The notes under the pieces were generated by a model that saw only the letters and a program-made list of their open reading frames with translations, was not told where the DNA came from and did not search any database. DNA of 64,000 nt from Avibacterium volantium_A. Its GTDB lineage: Bacteria; Pseudomonadota; Gammaproteobacteria; Enterobacterales; Pasteurellaceae. The DNA is taken from contig NZ_JBMMGT010000006.1 in assembly GCF_049366555.1 (NCBI RefSeq), positions 39,830 to 103,829 of the forward strand, read 5' to 3'. Positions 23,028 to 31,531 of this stretch are shown in pieces; position 1 is the first letter of the stretch, and the number at the start of each line of letters is the position of its first letter. The translations under genes were made by a program, and so were the position numbers.

Positions 23028-24875
23028 ATGCCCACAATCACCAATATGCCCCTTGTTAGCGTTGTGATTTTTCTCGCAATCGCCGTACTCTTATTTATCC
23101 ACAACAAAATCCGAATGGACGTGATCGCCCTGTTGGTCATGCTCGCTTTTTGTGTGAGTGGCATTTTGAGCGTGCAGGAAGTTTTTGCTGGATTTAGTGA
23201 TCCGAATATTATTTTGATTGCCTTGCTGTTTATTGTCGGGGAAGCCTTGGTGCGCACTGGCGTAGCCTATCAAGTGAGTGAATGGCTGATGAAAGCGGCT
23301 AAAAATAGCGAAACTCGAGTACTTGTTTTAGTGATGTTAGCGGTAACGGGATTGGGATCTTTTATGAGTTCCGTAGGGATTGTGGCGATTTTTATCCCTG
23401 TGGTATTGGTGATTTGTCGGCAGATGAATATTTCACCAAAACGCCTGATGATGCCATTGAGTATGGCTGGGTTAATCAGCGGTATGATGACTTTAATCGC
23501 CACCGCCCCAAATTTGGTGATTAACGCAGAATTAATCCATCTCACCAAACAGCGTTTTGATTTCTTTTCTTTCACGCCGATTGGTATTGTGATTTTGTTG
23601 CTGGGCATTGTCTATATGTTGGTGGCTCGCCGTTGGTTAGGGCAAGCGGAAAATGAACAAAGCGAAGGCGTGAATCGTCATTCCATTCAAGATCTGATTG
23701 AAGATTATCAATTACAAGCACGCACCAAACGCTTTGTGGTGCGCGCAGGATCAGATTTTATCGGGCAACCGCTAGAAGCCTTGCATCTGCGTTCTAATTA
23801 TGCTTTGAACGTGCTGGCAATTGAGCGTTGGAAGCGTTTTCGCCCAAGATTTCTGGCTGAGTCTTTAGGGAAAATTGAAATTCGTGAAAAAGATATTTTG
23901 CTGATTGATTGTGCTGATCCTGAGTTAGATATTAATGCATTTTGCCAACAACATCAGCTTGAGCCAACGGAATTGCGTCCTTACCACTTTGAACAACAAG
24001 CCAAGTTTATGGGAATGGTGGAAATCACGCCAATTCCTGAAGGGGATTATCTCGGCAAAACCGTGGCAGAAATTGGCTTTCGTTCACGTTTTGGTTTAAA
24101 TGTAGTGGGCATTAAGCGTAATAATGAGATTTTGACGGGGAGTTTGATTGAACAGCCATTAAAGATCGGCGATTTGCTGCTGGTGGTGGGATCGTGGAAA
24201 TTGATCCAAGCAATGCGTAATAAAACAAAAGCCTTTTTCGTACTCGATTATCCTGCGGAAATTGAACGCGCCGCGCCCGCGCAAAGCCAAGCGCCTTATG
24301 CCATTTTGTCCATTGTAACGATGGTGGCATTAATGGTAACAGGCGTTGTGCCGAACGTGGTTGCCGCACTCATCGCCTGTTTAATGTTAGCCAAATTCCG
24401 CTGTGTAGATGCCAAAAGTGCTTATGCCTCTATCCACTGGTCGAGCTTGATTTTAATTGTGGGAATGATGCCATTTTCCACCGCACTACAAAAAACAGGC
24501 GGGATTAATTTGATCGTAGAATTTATGATTAACACCGTAGGGGGAATGGGTAAACATTGGATTTTAATCAGCTTGTTTACACTGACTGCGGTGATTGGTC
24601 TGTTTATTTCTAACACCGCCACTGCGATTTTAATGGCGCCGATAGCCATCACAATGGCGCAGCATTTACAGCTTTCCCCATTGCCTTTCGCAATGACGGT
24701 GGCGATCGCTTCCTCTGCCGCCTTTATGACCCCGATTTCTTCGCCCGTAAACACAATGGTGCTGGGGGCAGGGAATTATAAATTTGGCGATTTCGTCAAA
24801 ATTGGCGTGCCTTTTACTTTACTGGTTATGTTGGCAACGGTGTTTCTTGTTCCAGTATTATTTCCGTTTAAATAA
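23028..24875 (+). CDS. SLC13/DASS-type anion permease with RCK_C (TrkA-C) domains, YfbS-like
   Basis: 615 residues. About four to five membrane segments precede and five to six follow two cytoplasmic TrkA-C-like domains (about residues 220-300 and 315-395), the architecture of YfbS-type putative sulfate, phosphate or dicarboxylate permeases. Substrate-site-like segments are SSVGIVAIFIPV...TAPNLVIN and SNTATAILMAPIA...SSPVNTMVLG, each with the SNT or NXV pattern of the family. RBS GGAG before ATG 23028. It begins a tightly spaced seven-gene run. The substrate is unknown. Confidence 0.82.
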   Translation: MPTITNMPLVSVVIFLAIAVLLFIHNKIRMDVIALLVMLAFCVSGILSVQEVFAGFSDPNIILIALLFIVGEALVRTGVAYQVSEWLMKAAKNSETRVLVLVMLAVTGLGSFMSSVGIVAIFIPVVLVICRQMNISPKRLMMPLSMAGLISGMMTLIATAPNLVINAELIHLTKQRFDFFSFTPIGIVILLLGIVYMLVARRWLGQAENEQSEGVNRHSIQDLIEDYQLQARTKRFVVRAGSDFIGQPLEALHLRSNYALNVLAIERWKRFRPRFLAESLGKIEIREKDILLIDCADPELDINAFCQQHQLEPTELRPYHFEQQAKFMGMVEITPIPEGDYLGKTVAEIGFRSRFGLNVVGIKRNNEILTGSLIEQPLKIGDLLLVVGSWKLIQAMRNKTKAFFVLDYPAEIERAAPAQSQAPYAILSIVTMVALMVTGVVPNVVAALIACLMLAKFRCVDAKSAYASIHWSSLILIVGMMPFSTALQKTGGINLIVEFMINTVGGMGKHWILISLFTLTAVIGLFISNTATAILMAPIAITMAQHLQLSPLPFAMTVAIASSAAFMTPISSPVNTMVLGAGNYKFGDFVKIGVPFTLLVMLATVFLVPVLFPFK

Positions 24876-24884
24876 GGAGAAATA

Positions 24885-25619
24885 ATGAGTATTTACGATT
24901 TAAAACCGAAGTTTCAAAATTTACTGCGTCCAACGGTGGTGAAGTTAGAACGCAAAGGCGTTACAGCGAACCAAGTTACACTTGCAGCCTGTGGGATTTC
25001 AGTCATTTTAGGCTTATTTTTGACCGCACTTTCTGCTGTGCATTGGCTGTTTATTTTAATTCCTATTTGGCTTTTTGTGCGAATGGCGCTCAATGCCATT
25101 GACGGAATGTTAGCACGAGAATTTCAGCAAAAATCGCGCTTGGGTGGTTATCTTAATGAAATTACCGATGTGGTTTCTGATGCGGCGTTGTATCTGCCTT
25201 TCGCGTTTATCGCCCCTTTTGATCCCCTTGTTATCGGGCTGATTATTTGGCTTGCCGCCTTAACGGAATTTTGTGGCGTGTTAGGGCAAGTGCAAGGGCA
25301 AACACGCCGTTATGACGGGCCTTTGGGAAAAAGTGATCGTGCCTTTTTATTTGGCTTATTAGGATTGATTTATACCTTTATGCCGATTTTACCAACGTGG
25401 TTTTATGCGCTTGCTTGGCTTGTCGTCGCGCTGTTAATTTTAACTTGCGTGAAACGCGTGAAGTCAGGGCTGGCGGAAGGCAAGGCTTTAGATCAGAATG
25501 TTGAAAATAAACCTGATGAAGAACAAGCAGAAGACCGTGCAGACAATGAAAGTGCGGTGCAATTTTCCGCAGAAAATGCTACGCAACAAAAATCAGAGGA
25601 GAATGAAAATGCTCGCTAA
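24885..25619 (+). CDS. CDP-alcohol phosphatidyltransferase family protein, YnbA-like
   Basis: 244 residues with about six membrane segments. The catalytic signature is intact: DGMLAREFQQKSRLGGYLNE followed by ITDVVSD, i.e. DGxxAR-x8-Gx3Dx3D. Such enzymes displace CMP from a CDP-alcohol to make a phospholipid headgroup bond. The acceptor alcohol cannot be read from sequence. The last 40 residues are an acidic hydrophilic tail containing an uptake-signal-encoded ESAVQFSAEN segment. It overlaps the following acyltransferase by 11 bp. Likely works with the acyltransferase and CdsA-like protein downstream. Confidence 0.82.
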   Translation: MSIYDLKPKFQNLLRPTVVKLERKGVTANQVTLAACGISVILGLFLTALSAVHWLFILIPIWLFVRMALNAIDGMLAREFQQKSRLGGYLNEITDVVSDAALYLPFAFIAPFDPLVIGLIIWLAALTEFCGVLGQVQGQTRRYDGPLGKSDRAFLFGLLGLIYTFMPILPTWFYALAWLVVALLILTCVKRVKSGLAEGKALDQNVENKPDEEQAEDRADNESAVQFSAENATQQKSEENENAR

Positions 25620-26238
25620 ACTGGTTGATTTTCTTTTATGTCGTTTTACCTCTTTTATTAGCGGTGTTCGTCCTGCGAAAAATATCGCTCTGCTTTCGGC
25701 AGATAAGCCAAGACTTTATTACGCCAATCACAATAGCCACGGAGATTTTATTTTATTCTGGGTGTCTTTGCCTTATGAAGTGCGCAAGAAAACCCGTCCT
25801 GTGGCTGGCGCAGATTATTGGACGAAAGGCAAAATTCGCCGTTTCCTAGCGGAAAAGGTGTTTAATATGCTGTTGATCGAGCGTGGCGGCAATGATCCTA
25901 AAGCGGTAACAGAACAAATTAGCCAAGCGCTGCAAGAAAATTCGTTGATCATTTTCCCCGAAGGCACAAGAAAAACCAATGATGATCTTGCCCTTCAGCC
26001 TTTTAAAAGTGGTTTATATTATTTAGCCAAAGCCAATCCTAATGTGGATCTCGTGCCAGTTTGGATCAGCAACACCCATAATTTATTGCCGAAAGGCTTT
26101 ATTCTGCCAATTCCCTTGCTGTGTGACCTGTATTTAGGCGAGCCGATTCATTGGCAGCCGCAAGAAGATAAAACGCAATTTCTAGCGCGAGCAGAGCAGG
26201 CCTTGCTTAATCTTAGCCCGAAACATCAAGGAGCATAA
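25609..26238 (+). CDS. PlsC-like 1-acylglycerol-3-phosphate acyltransferase family protein
   Basis: 209 residues from ATG 25609, which has GGAG seven bases upstream. A longer frame to 25498 overlaps the previous gene's acidic tail and is not family-like. The catalytic motif NHNSHGDF (HX4D) and FPEGTRKTND are present, with VPVWIS near the end. It has less N-terminal membrane sequence than PlsC at 6226. It sits between a CDP-alcohol phosphatidyltransferase and a CdsA paralogue, so it likely supplies a dedicated phosphatidic acid. The acyl donor and acceptor are unknown. Confidence 0.82.
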   Translation: MLAKLVDFLLCRFTSFISGVRPAKNIALLSADKPRLYYANHNSHGDFILFWVSLPYEVRKKTRPVAGADYWTKGKIRRFLAEKVFNMLLIERGGNDPKAVTEQISQALQENSLIIFPEGTRKTNDDLALQPFKSGLYYLAKANPNVDLVPVWISNTHNLLPKGFILPIPLLCDLYLGEPIHWQPQEDKTQFLARAEQALLNLSPKHQGA

Positions 26239-26239
26239 A

Positions 26240-27169
26240 ATGGAAATGTGGAATTTATTTTGGGGATTAATTTGCACCTTGCTATTGGCATCGGGCATTG
26301 GTTATGCGCTGAAATGGAAAGTGGGTTTTTCCACGCCCCATTCGGTGATAGACAACCTAAACGCACGCATTAATGCGTGGTGGGTGATGATTTTAATTAT
26401 TTTTGCCGCCGCCTATCTTGGTTTTTATGGCGTATTGGGGTTATTTTTTATCGTTTCTTTTATGGCGTTACGGGAATTTTTATCGCTGATTGAAATTCGC
26501 CGTGGCGATCATCTCGCTTTAGTAGCCTGCTTTTATTTCATTTTGCCTTTGCAATATTATTTTGTTGCGGTGGATTGGTTTAGTATGTTCAGCATTTTCA
26601 TTCCTGTTTATGCGTTCCTATTTTTACCGATTTTATCCGCATTGCTGGGCGACACGGCACATTTTTTAGATCGTTCAAGCAAAGTGCAATGGGCGGTGAT
26701 GATTTCCGTGTTCTGTATTTCGCATATTCCTGCCATTCTCACCCTAAATATTGCAGGATTTGAAGGTAACAGCTTATTATTAATGATCTTTTTGATCCTT
26801 ATTGTGCAAGCGAGCGATGTGTTGCAATATGTATGGGGAAAATTATTCGGTAAACATAAGATTGCGTCAACCTTATCCCCGTCCAAAACCGTAGAAGGTT
26901 TTGTCGGTGGTGTGCTGAGTGCTTCGGCGTTAGGCGGATTGCTTTCTTGGCTAACGCCATTTAGCGCTGTGCAAGCTACCTTAATTAGCTTGGTTATTTG
27001 TTTAATGGGCTTTTTAGGTGGGCTGGTGATGTCAGCAATGAAACGCAGTATGGGCGTGAAAGATTGGGGCAATATGATAAGTGGACACGGTGGTATGTTG
27101 GATCGTATGGATAGCCTATGCTTTGCCGCACCGATTTTCTTCCATATTGTGAGATATTATTGGATTTAA
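26240..27169 (+). CDS. Second phosphatidate cytidylyltransferase, CdsA/YnbB family
   Basis: 309 residues with about eight membrane segments and the C-terminal signature SPSKTVEGFVGG, MKRSMGVKDWGNMISGHGG, MLDRMDS. It is clearly a CdsA-family protein but diverged from the housekeeping CdsA at 13036, which has SPGKTWQGVFGG. It starts one base after the acyltransferase stop, with AAGGAG. Expected to make CDP-diacylglycerol for the phosphatidyltransferase two genes upstream. The grouping resembles E. coli ynbA-ynbB, whose product is unknown. Confidence 0.83.
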   Translation: MEMWNLFWGLICTLLLASGIGYALKWKVGFSTPHSVIDNLNARINAWWVMILIIFAAAYLGFYGVLGLFFIVSFMALREFLSLIEIRRGDHLALVACFYFILPLQYYFVAVDWFSMFSIFIPVYAFLFLPILSALLGDTAHFLDRSSKVQWAVMISVFCISHIPAILTLNIAGFEGNSLLLMIFLILIVQASDVLQYVWGKLFGKHKIASTLSPSKTVEGFVGGVLSASALGGLLSWLTPFSAVQATLISLVICLMGFLGGLVMSAMKRSMGVKDWGNMISGHGGMLDRMDSLCFAAPIFFHIVRYYWI

Positions 27170-27187
27170 TAAAAAACAGAGGAAAAA

Positions 27188-27772
27188 ATGACCGCACTTT
27201 TAAAAATTGGTTTAGTTTCGGTGTCCGATCGCGCCTCGCAAGGCGTGTATCAAGATCAAGGTATCCCTGAATTACAAAAATGGCTCGAGCAAGCCTTAAT
27301 TGATCCTTTTGAAGTGGAAACTCGCTTAATCCCTGATGAACAGCCCATTATTGAGCAAACCCTATGCGAATTAGTGGACGTGCACCATTGCCATTTGGTG
27401 CTAACCACAGGCGGAACAGGCCCTGCCAAACGTGATGTTACGCCAGATGCCACCCTTGCTGTGGCAGATCGAGAAATGCCGGGCTTTGGTGAACAAATGC
27501 GTCAAGTGAGTTTGCATTTTGTGCCAACGGCGATTTTATCGCGTCAAGTGGGCGTGATTCGTAAAAATAGCTTAATTTTAAATTTACCGGGGCAGCCGAA
27601 AGCCATTAAAGAAACCTTAGAGGGTGTGAAAGATGAGCAAGGCAATGTGCTGGTGAAAGGCATTTTTTCTGCCGTGCCTTATTGTTTACAGCTGATTGAC
27701 GGTATTTATATTGATACCAAACCTGAAGTTATCGCCAGCTTTAGACCAAAATCTGCCAGACGAGAAAGTTAA
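27188..27772 (+). CDS. mogA: Molybdopterin adenylyltransferase
   Basis: 194 residues. It adenylates molybdopterin to prepare molybdate insertion in molybdenum cofactor synthesis, in the cytoplasm. Motifs: IGLVSVSDRAS, LTTGGTGPAKRDVTPDAT, EMPGFGEQMR and LNLPGQPKAIKE. RBS AGAGGAAAA. An uptake signal begins directly after the ATG (27191-27199) and encodes residues TAL. No other moa/moe genes are nearby; it is carried in the lipid-cassette run. Confidence 0.94.
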   Translation: MTALLKIGLVSVSDRASQGVYQDQGIPELQKWLEQALIDPFEVETRLIPDEQPIIEQTLCELVDVHHCHLVLTTGGTGPAKRDVTPDATLAVADREMPGFGEQMRQVSLHFVPTAILSRQVGVIRKNSLILNLPGQPKAIKETLEGVKDEQGNVLVKGIFSAVPYCLQLIDGIYIDTKPEVIASFRPKSARRES

Positions 27773-27791
27773 TTCCAGTGAGAAAATCAAA

Positions 27792-28130
27792 ATGAAAAAA
27801 ATTGAAGCAATTATTAAACCGTTTAAACTTGATGATGTGCGTGAAACCTTGTCTGATATTGGGATCACAGGAATGACCGTAACCGAAGTGCGCGGTTTTG
27901 GACGCCAAAAAGGGCATACAGAGCTGTATCGTGGCGCAGAATATATGGTGGATTTTCTACCAAAAGTCAAAATGGAAATTGTGATCCCTGATGAGCTGGT
28001 GGAGCAGTGCATTCAAGCCATTATGGAAACCGCACAAACAGGCAAAATTGGCGATGGCAAAATTTTTGTCTATGATGTCGAACGTGTGATCCGTATCCGC
28101 ACAGGCGAAGAAAACGAGGAAGCGGTGTAA
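27792..28130 (+). CDS. glnB: Nitrogen regulatory protein P-II
   Basis: 112 residues from ATG 27792; the frame extends to 27696, but that overlaps mogA and PII starts with MKKIEAIIKPF. This trimeric sensor binds ATP/ADP and 2-oxoglutarate. Tyr51, the uridylylation site, is present in the T-loop (RGAEYMVDF). C-terminal KIGDGKIFVYDVE is canonical. It has no amtB or glnA neighbour, and the window gives hints of an rpoN-less genome (see lptB-ptsN). It overlaps the next gene by one base. Confidence 0.95.
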   Translation: MKKIEAIIKPFKLDDVRETLSDIGITGMTVTEVRGFGRQKGHTELYRGAEYMVDFLPKVKMEIVIPDELVEQCIQAIMETAQTGKIGDGKIFVYDVERVIRIRTGEENEEAV

Positions 28131-29182
28131 TGGATAAGCGTTTGCCGATCAGCCAATTATTAATGGCATTGTCTGCCTTGGTAGTCATTCTGGCTGGGGT
28201 GAAATTGGCAGGGGAAATTGTTGTCCTATTTTTACTTTCCTTATTTATCGCCATTACTTGCTCACCTGTGGTGAAGTTTATGACACAGCGTAAAGTTCCC
28301 CATTGGCTCGCACTCACCTTGCTCTTTTTGATGATCCTGACGGTGTTTTTCTTCCTCGCCAGCCTCATTAATAGCACCGCACGGGAATTTACCCAGTCGA
28401 TCCCGCAATATCGCCTATTGCTTTCGCAACGCTTAAACGAGCTTGCGACAATCACGCAAGGTTTACATTTACCCGTGAGAGATTTACAGCAACAAATTAT
28501 GGATCATTTTGATCCCGCAATGATAATGAACTTTGCCAGCAGATTTTTACTGAGTTTCTCAGACGTAGTAACCGACGTATTTGTGCTATTTTTAGTGGTA
28601 CTGTTTATGTTGTTAGAAGCCCCCACGGCTAAACATAAATTTGCAGTGGCATTTAGCAAACCTAACCAAGTGGCACAATACGAAGGTTATATTGATCGCA
28701 TTTTGCAAGGCGTAATGGATTATCTTGATGTGAAAACCTTTACCAGCTTTTTAACGGGCTTAAGCGTATTTATTTTGCTGAAAATTTTTGGCGTGCAATA
28801 TGCCATTTTGTGGGCAACGCTCAGTTTTTTACTCAATTATGTTCCGAATATCGGCTCAATTATCGCTGCCATTCCCATTATCGTGCAAGCCTTATTGCTT
28901 AATGGCTTTTTCACTGGCATAGGCGTTACTATTGGCGTTATTAGCCTAAATATGATCATCGGCAACGTGCTAGAACCTAAAATGATGGGCAAAACCCTCG
29001 GGCTTTCCACCCTTGTGGTCTTTCTTTCCCTTTTATTCTGGGGCTGGTTGCTTGGCTCGGTGGGAATGTTCCTCTCCGTCCCCCTCACAATGGTGCTAAA
29101 AATCGCCCTCGAAGCTAGCCCAGATACGGTGAAATATGCGGCGTTGCTGGGTGAAACCCAACAAGCTAAAGAGCAAGATTAA
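28130..29182 (+). CDS. AI-2E family transporter (TqsA/YdgG-like)
   Basis: 350 residues with seven to eight membrane segments in the typical layout: paired N-terminal helices, a long cytoplasmic or periplasmic middle (residues about 80-145), then a C-terminal cluster with LNYVPNIGSIIAAIP and GNVLEPKMMGKTLGLST. E. coli TqsA controls autoinducer-2 export; other members export other solutes, so substrate is open. Translation is coupled to glnB by TAATG. It is last in the run and is followed by a good terminator. Confidence 0.83.
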   Translation: MDKRLPISQLLMALSALVVILAGVKLAGEIVVLFLLSLFIAITCSPVVKFMTQRKVPHWLALTLLFLMILTVFFFLASLINSTAREFTQSIPQYRLLLSQRLNELATITQGLHLPVRDLQQQIMDHFDPAMIMNFASRFLLSFSDVVTDVFVLFLVVLFMLLEAPTAKHKFAVAFSKPNQVAQYEGYIDRILQGVMDYLDVKTFTSFLTGLSVFILLKIFGVQYAILWATLSFLLNYVPNIGSIIAAIPIIVQALLLNGFFTGIGVTIGVISLNMIIGNVLEPKMMGKTLGLSTLVVFLSLLFWGWLLGSVGMFLSVPLTMVLKIALEASPDTVKYAALLGETQQAKEQD

Positions 29183-29195
29183 TGTAAAACGAAAA

Positions 29196-29228
29196 ATAAA
29201 TAGGCGAATATTGCGTTCGCCTTTTATT
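29196..29228 (+). terminator. Terminator of the 23.0-29.2 kb gene run
   Basis: AGGCGAA (29202-29208) / TTCGCCT (29216-29222), 7-nt loop, then TTTATTGT. Confidence 0.82.
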
Positions 29229-29275
29229 GTGCTGTTTTATGCCCGTTAATTATCAGTAAAAAATTCCCCAAAATC

Positions 29276-29359
29276 CCACCGCACTTTGTTTTTTGAGATT
29301 TTATTGTGTTCTCTAAAATTTTTGCGATCGCTATCGCAAAGAAAGTGCGGTGGTTTTTT
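29276..29359 (+). repeat. Inverted uptake-signal pair enclosing the CRP-S site
   Basis: CCACCGCACTTT (29276-29287) and AAAGTGCGGTGG (29342-29353) are perfect inverted copies, followed by TTTTTTC. They bracket an 8-bp perfect hairpin, which is the CRP-S palindrome itself. As RNA the whole unit would fold into a two-tier hairpin with a U-run. Confidence 0.75.
29320..29341 (+). promoter_or_regulatory. Competence-type CRP-S (Sxy-dependent) site upstream of rlmN-pilF
   Basis: TTTGCGAT-CGCT-ATCGCAAA (29321-29340) is a perfect palindrome that contains TGCGA-N6-TCGCA, the CRP-S core of Pasteurellaceae competence genes (standard CRP sites have TGTGA-N6-TCACA). A candidate -10, TAAAAT, lies at 29379-29384. 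This places the palindrome centre near -60, a class I position. In H. influenzae the homologous operon belongs to the competence regulon. Confidence 0.75.
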
Positions 29360-29553
29360 CTTTTATTTTTCTTTTGGCTAAAATAGCGTTCAGGTTAGGC
29401 TGAAATTGCTAGATTAATCAAATAGAACTCTGTACAATCGCAACTCATTTTTTAAGCGGTAGAAATTTTCTTAATTTATAGCGGGTAAACTTAGCCTGAA
29501 AAAGCAAAAAAGTTTCGCTATATCAATGCCGTAATGTGTAATAACGAGGCTTT

Positions 29554-30723
29554 ATGTTAGAACAAAATACAACTCAACAAGAAGGCTGCCAGCCTTCAGC
29601 AGAACCTAAGAAAAAAATCAATTTAATGAATTTAACACGTCAGCAAATGCGTGAATTTTTTCAAGAATTAGGGGAAAAACCGTTTCGTGCGGATCAATTA
29701 GTCAAATGGATTTACCATTTTGGTGAAGACAATTTTGACAATATGACGAATATTAACAAGAAGTTACGCGAAAAATTAAAAGCCGTAGCGGAAATTAAAG
29801 CGCCAGAAGTGGCGGTGGAGCAGCGTTCTGCGGACGGCACAATTAAATGGGCAATGCAAGTGGGCGATCAGCAGGTTGAAACTGTGTATATTCCTGAAGC
29901 TGATCGTGCAACGCTTTGTGTGTCTTCCCAAGTGGGCTGTGCGTTGGCTTGTACTTTTTGTTCCACCGCGCAACAAGGGTTTAACCGAAATTTAACCGTA
30001 TCAGAAATTATCGGGCAAGTGTGGCGTGCCTCAAAAATCATTGGTAATTTTGGTGTAACGGGTGTGCGTCCTATCACGAATGTGGTGATGATGGGAATGG
30101 GCGAGCCTTTGCTTAACGTGGCAAATGTAGTGCCAGCTATGGAAATTATGCTTGATGATTTTGCTTATGGTTTATCAAAACGCCGTGTTACCCTTTCCAC
30201 TTCAGGGGTTGTGCCGGCCTTGGATAAATTGAGCGAAATGATTGATGTGGCATTGGCGATTTCTTTACACGCACCGAATGATGAATTGCGTGATGAAATT
30301 GTGCCGCTCAATAAAAAATATAACATCAAAACCTTGATTGATTCTGTTAATCGTTATTTATCAGTATCTAACGCTAATCACGGTAAAGTAACCATTGAAT
30401 ATGTGATGTTGGATCACGTTAATGACAGCGTAGAACACGCGCATCAGTTAGCGGAAGTATTGAAAAATACGCCTTGTAAGATCAATTTGATCCCTTGGAA
30501 TCCATTCCCTGAAGCGCCTTATGCGAAAAGCTCTAATACACGTATTGATCGCTTCCAGAAAACGTTGATGGAATATGGCTTTACGGTGATTGTGCGTAAA
30601 ACTCGTGGTGATGATATTGATGCCGCCTGCGGACAGTTAGCTGGTGATGTGATTGACCGCACCAAACGTACCGCACAGAAAAAGCGTTTTGGCAGCCCAA
30701 TTAATGCAGTGCAAGTGCAATAA
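29554..30723 (+). CDS. rlmN: 23S rRNA A2503 / tRNA A37 C2-methyltransferase, radical SAM
   Basis: 389 residues. It methylates C2 of A2503 in 23S rRNA and A37 in some tRNAs. The radical-SAM cluster motif CALACTFC is intact, and the conserved cysteine in the C-terminal CGQLAGDV segment is the methyl-carrying residue in this family. MMGMGEPLLN and the SLHAPND region follow family order. Its promoter region holds the CRP-S site, so competence signals likely raise rlmN together with pilF, 29 bp downstream. Confidence 0.96.
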   Translation: MLEQNTTQQEGCQPSAEPKKKINLMNLTRQQMREFFQELGEKPFRADQLVKWIYHFGEDNFDNMTNINKKLREKLKAVAEIKAPEVAVEQRSADGTIKWAMQVGDQQVETVYIPEADRATLCVSSQVGCALACTFCSTAQQGFNRNLTVSEIIGQVWRASKIIGNFGVTGVRPITNVVMMGMGEPLLNVANVVPAMEIMLDDFAYGLSKRRVTLSTSGVVPALDKLSEMIDVALAISLHAPNDELRDEIVPLNKKYNIKTLIDSVNRYLSVSNANHGKVTIEYVMLDHVNDSVEHAHQLAEVLKNTPCKINLIPWNPFPEAPYAKSSNTRIDRFQKTLMEYGFTVIVRKTRGDDIDAACGQLAGDVIDRTKRTAQKKRFGSPINAVQVQ

Positions 30724-30752
30724 ATAGAAATTATTAACAAAGGAGAGAGAAA

Positions 30753-31304
30753 ATGAAAATGCGTCAATGTTATCTAGTTATGCTTTTTTCTCTCTTGCTT
30801 TGTGCTTGCGTTTCACCACAAATAAGCAAAGAAGATTTTGACAAGCAACAAGCCGCGAAAGCCAGAGTGGAGCTGGGCATTGGCTATTTAGAACAGCGAG
30901 AGCTGAGTTTAGCTAAACAAAATTTGGATAAAGCCTTGGCTTATGCGCCCGATTATTATTTAGTGCATTCGGCGTTGGCTTATTTTTATCAATTACAAGG
31001 CGATAATGAGCGTGCAGAAAATGCCTATTTAACCGCGTTAAAATTAGATGATAAACAAGGCAACGTATTCAATAATTACGCCGTGTTTTTATGCAAACAA
31101 GGTCGTTTTAAACAGGCCTATCAGCAATTTCAACAAGCCTTAAATTCCCCCAACTATTATCAACAAACGGATACCTACGAAAATCTTGCCCTTTGCGCCT
31201 TAGCAGAAAAAAATACCGCACTTTATCAGCAGTATCGGAAATTATTAGAAAAAGCAGCACCAATCCGCGCCAAATTGCTTCCTTCAAGTGTGGTGCAACA
31301 ATAA
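30753..31304 (+). CDS. pilF: Type IV pilus biogenesis lipoprotein PilF (PilW)
   Basis: 183 residues. It has a lipoprotein signal (hydrophobic run ending LLLCAC, lipidated Cys) and then TPR repeats (ARVELGIGYLEQRELSLAKQNLDKAL..., YLVHSALAYFYQLQGDNERAENAYLTAL, VFNNYAVFLCKQGRFKQAYQQF). PilF/PilW pilotins help the PilQ secretin assemble in the outer membrane, needed for type IV pili and DNA uptake. Strong AGGAG. Cotranscription with rlmN from the CRP-S promoter fits a competence role. Confidence 0.9.
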   Translation: MKMRQCYLVMLFSLLLCACVSPQISKEDFDKQQAAKARVELGIGYLEQRELSLAKQNLDKALAYAPDYYLVHSALAYFYQLQGDNERAENAYLTALKLDDKQGNVFNNYAVFLCKQGRFKQAYQQFQQALNSPNYYQQTDTYENLALCALAEKNTALYQQYRKLLEKAAPIRAKLLPSSVVQQ

Positions 31305-31531
31305 ATTTTTCTTAGTTTTTGGGAAAATTAAAGCCATTTTTCATTGCCGATTTACATCACCTGATTTTCTTTCTTAATTCGTAAGAAATTCATTGATTAA
31401 TGGTTGCAAAACAGGAATGACAACTTTAAACTTTACCTTTTGAATTTTAACGCTGAGTGCCTTGATTTTCGCATTTTGTTAATGTGTCGCGCTGAGTGAA
31501 ATCCTACAATTAAATTTTAAGAGAATTCCTT

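Noticed and set aside
26608..27072. 154-codon minus-strand ORF
   Set aside because: Antisense to the CdsA-like gene, no family features, no ribosome site.
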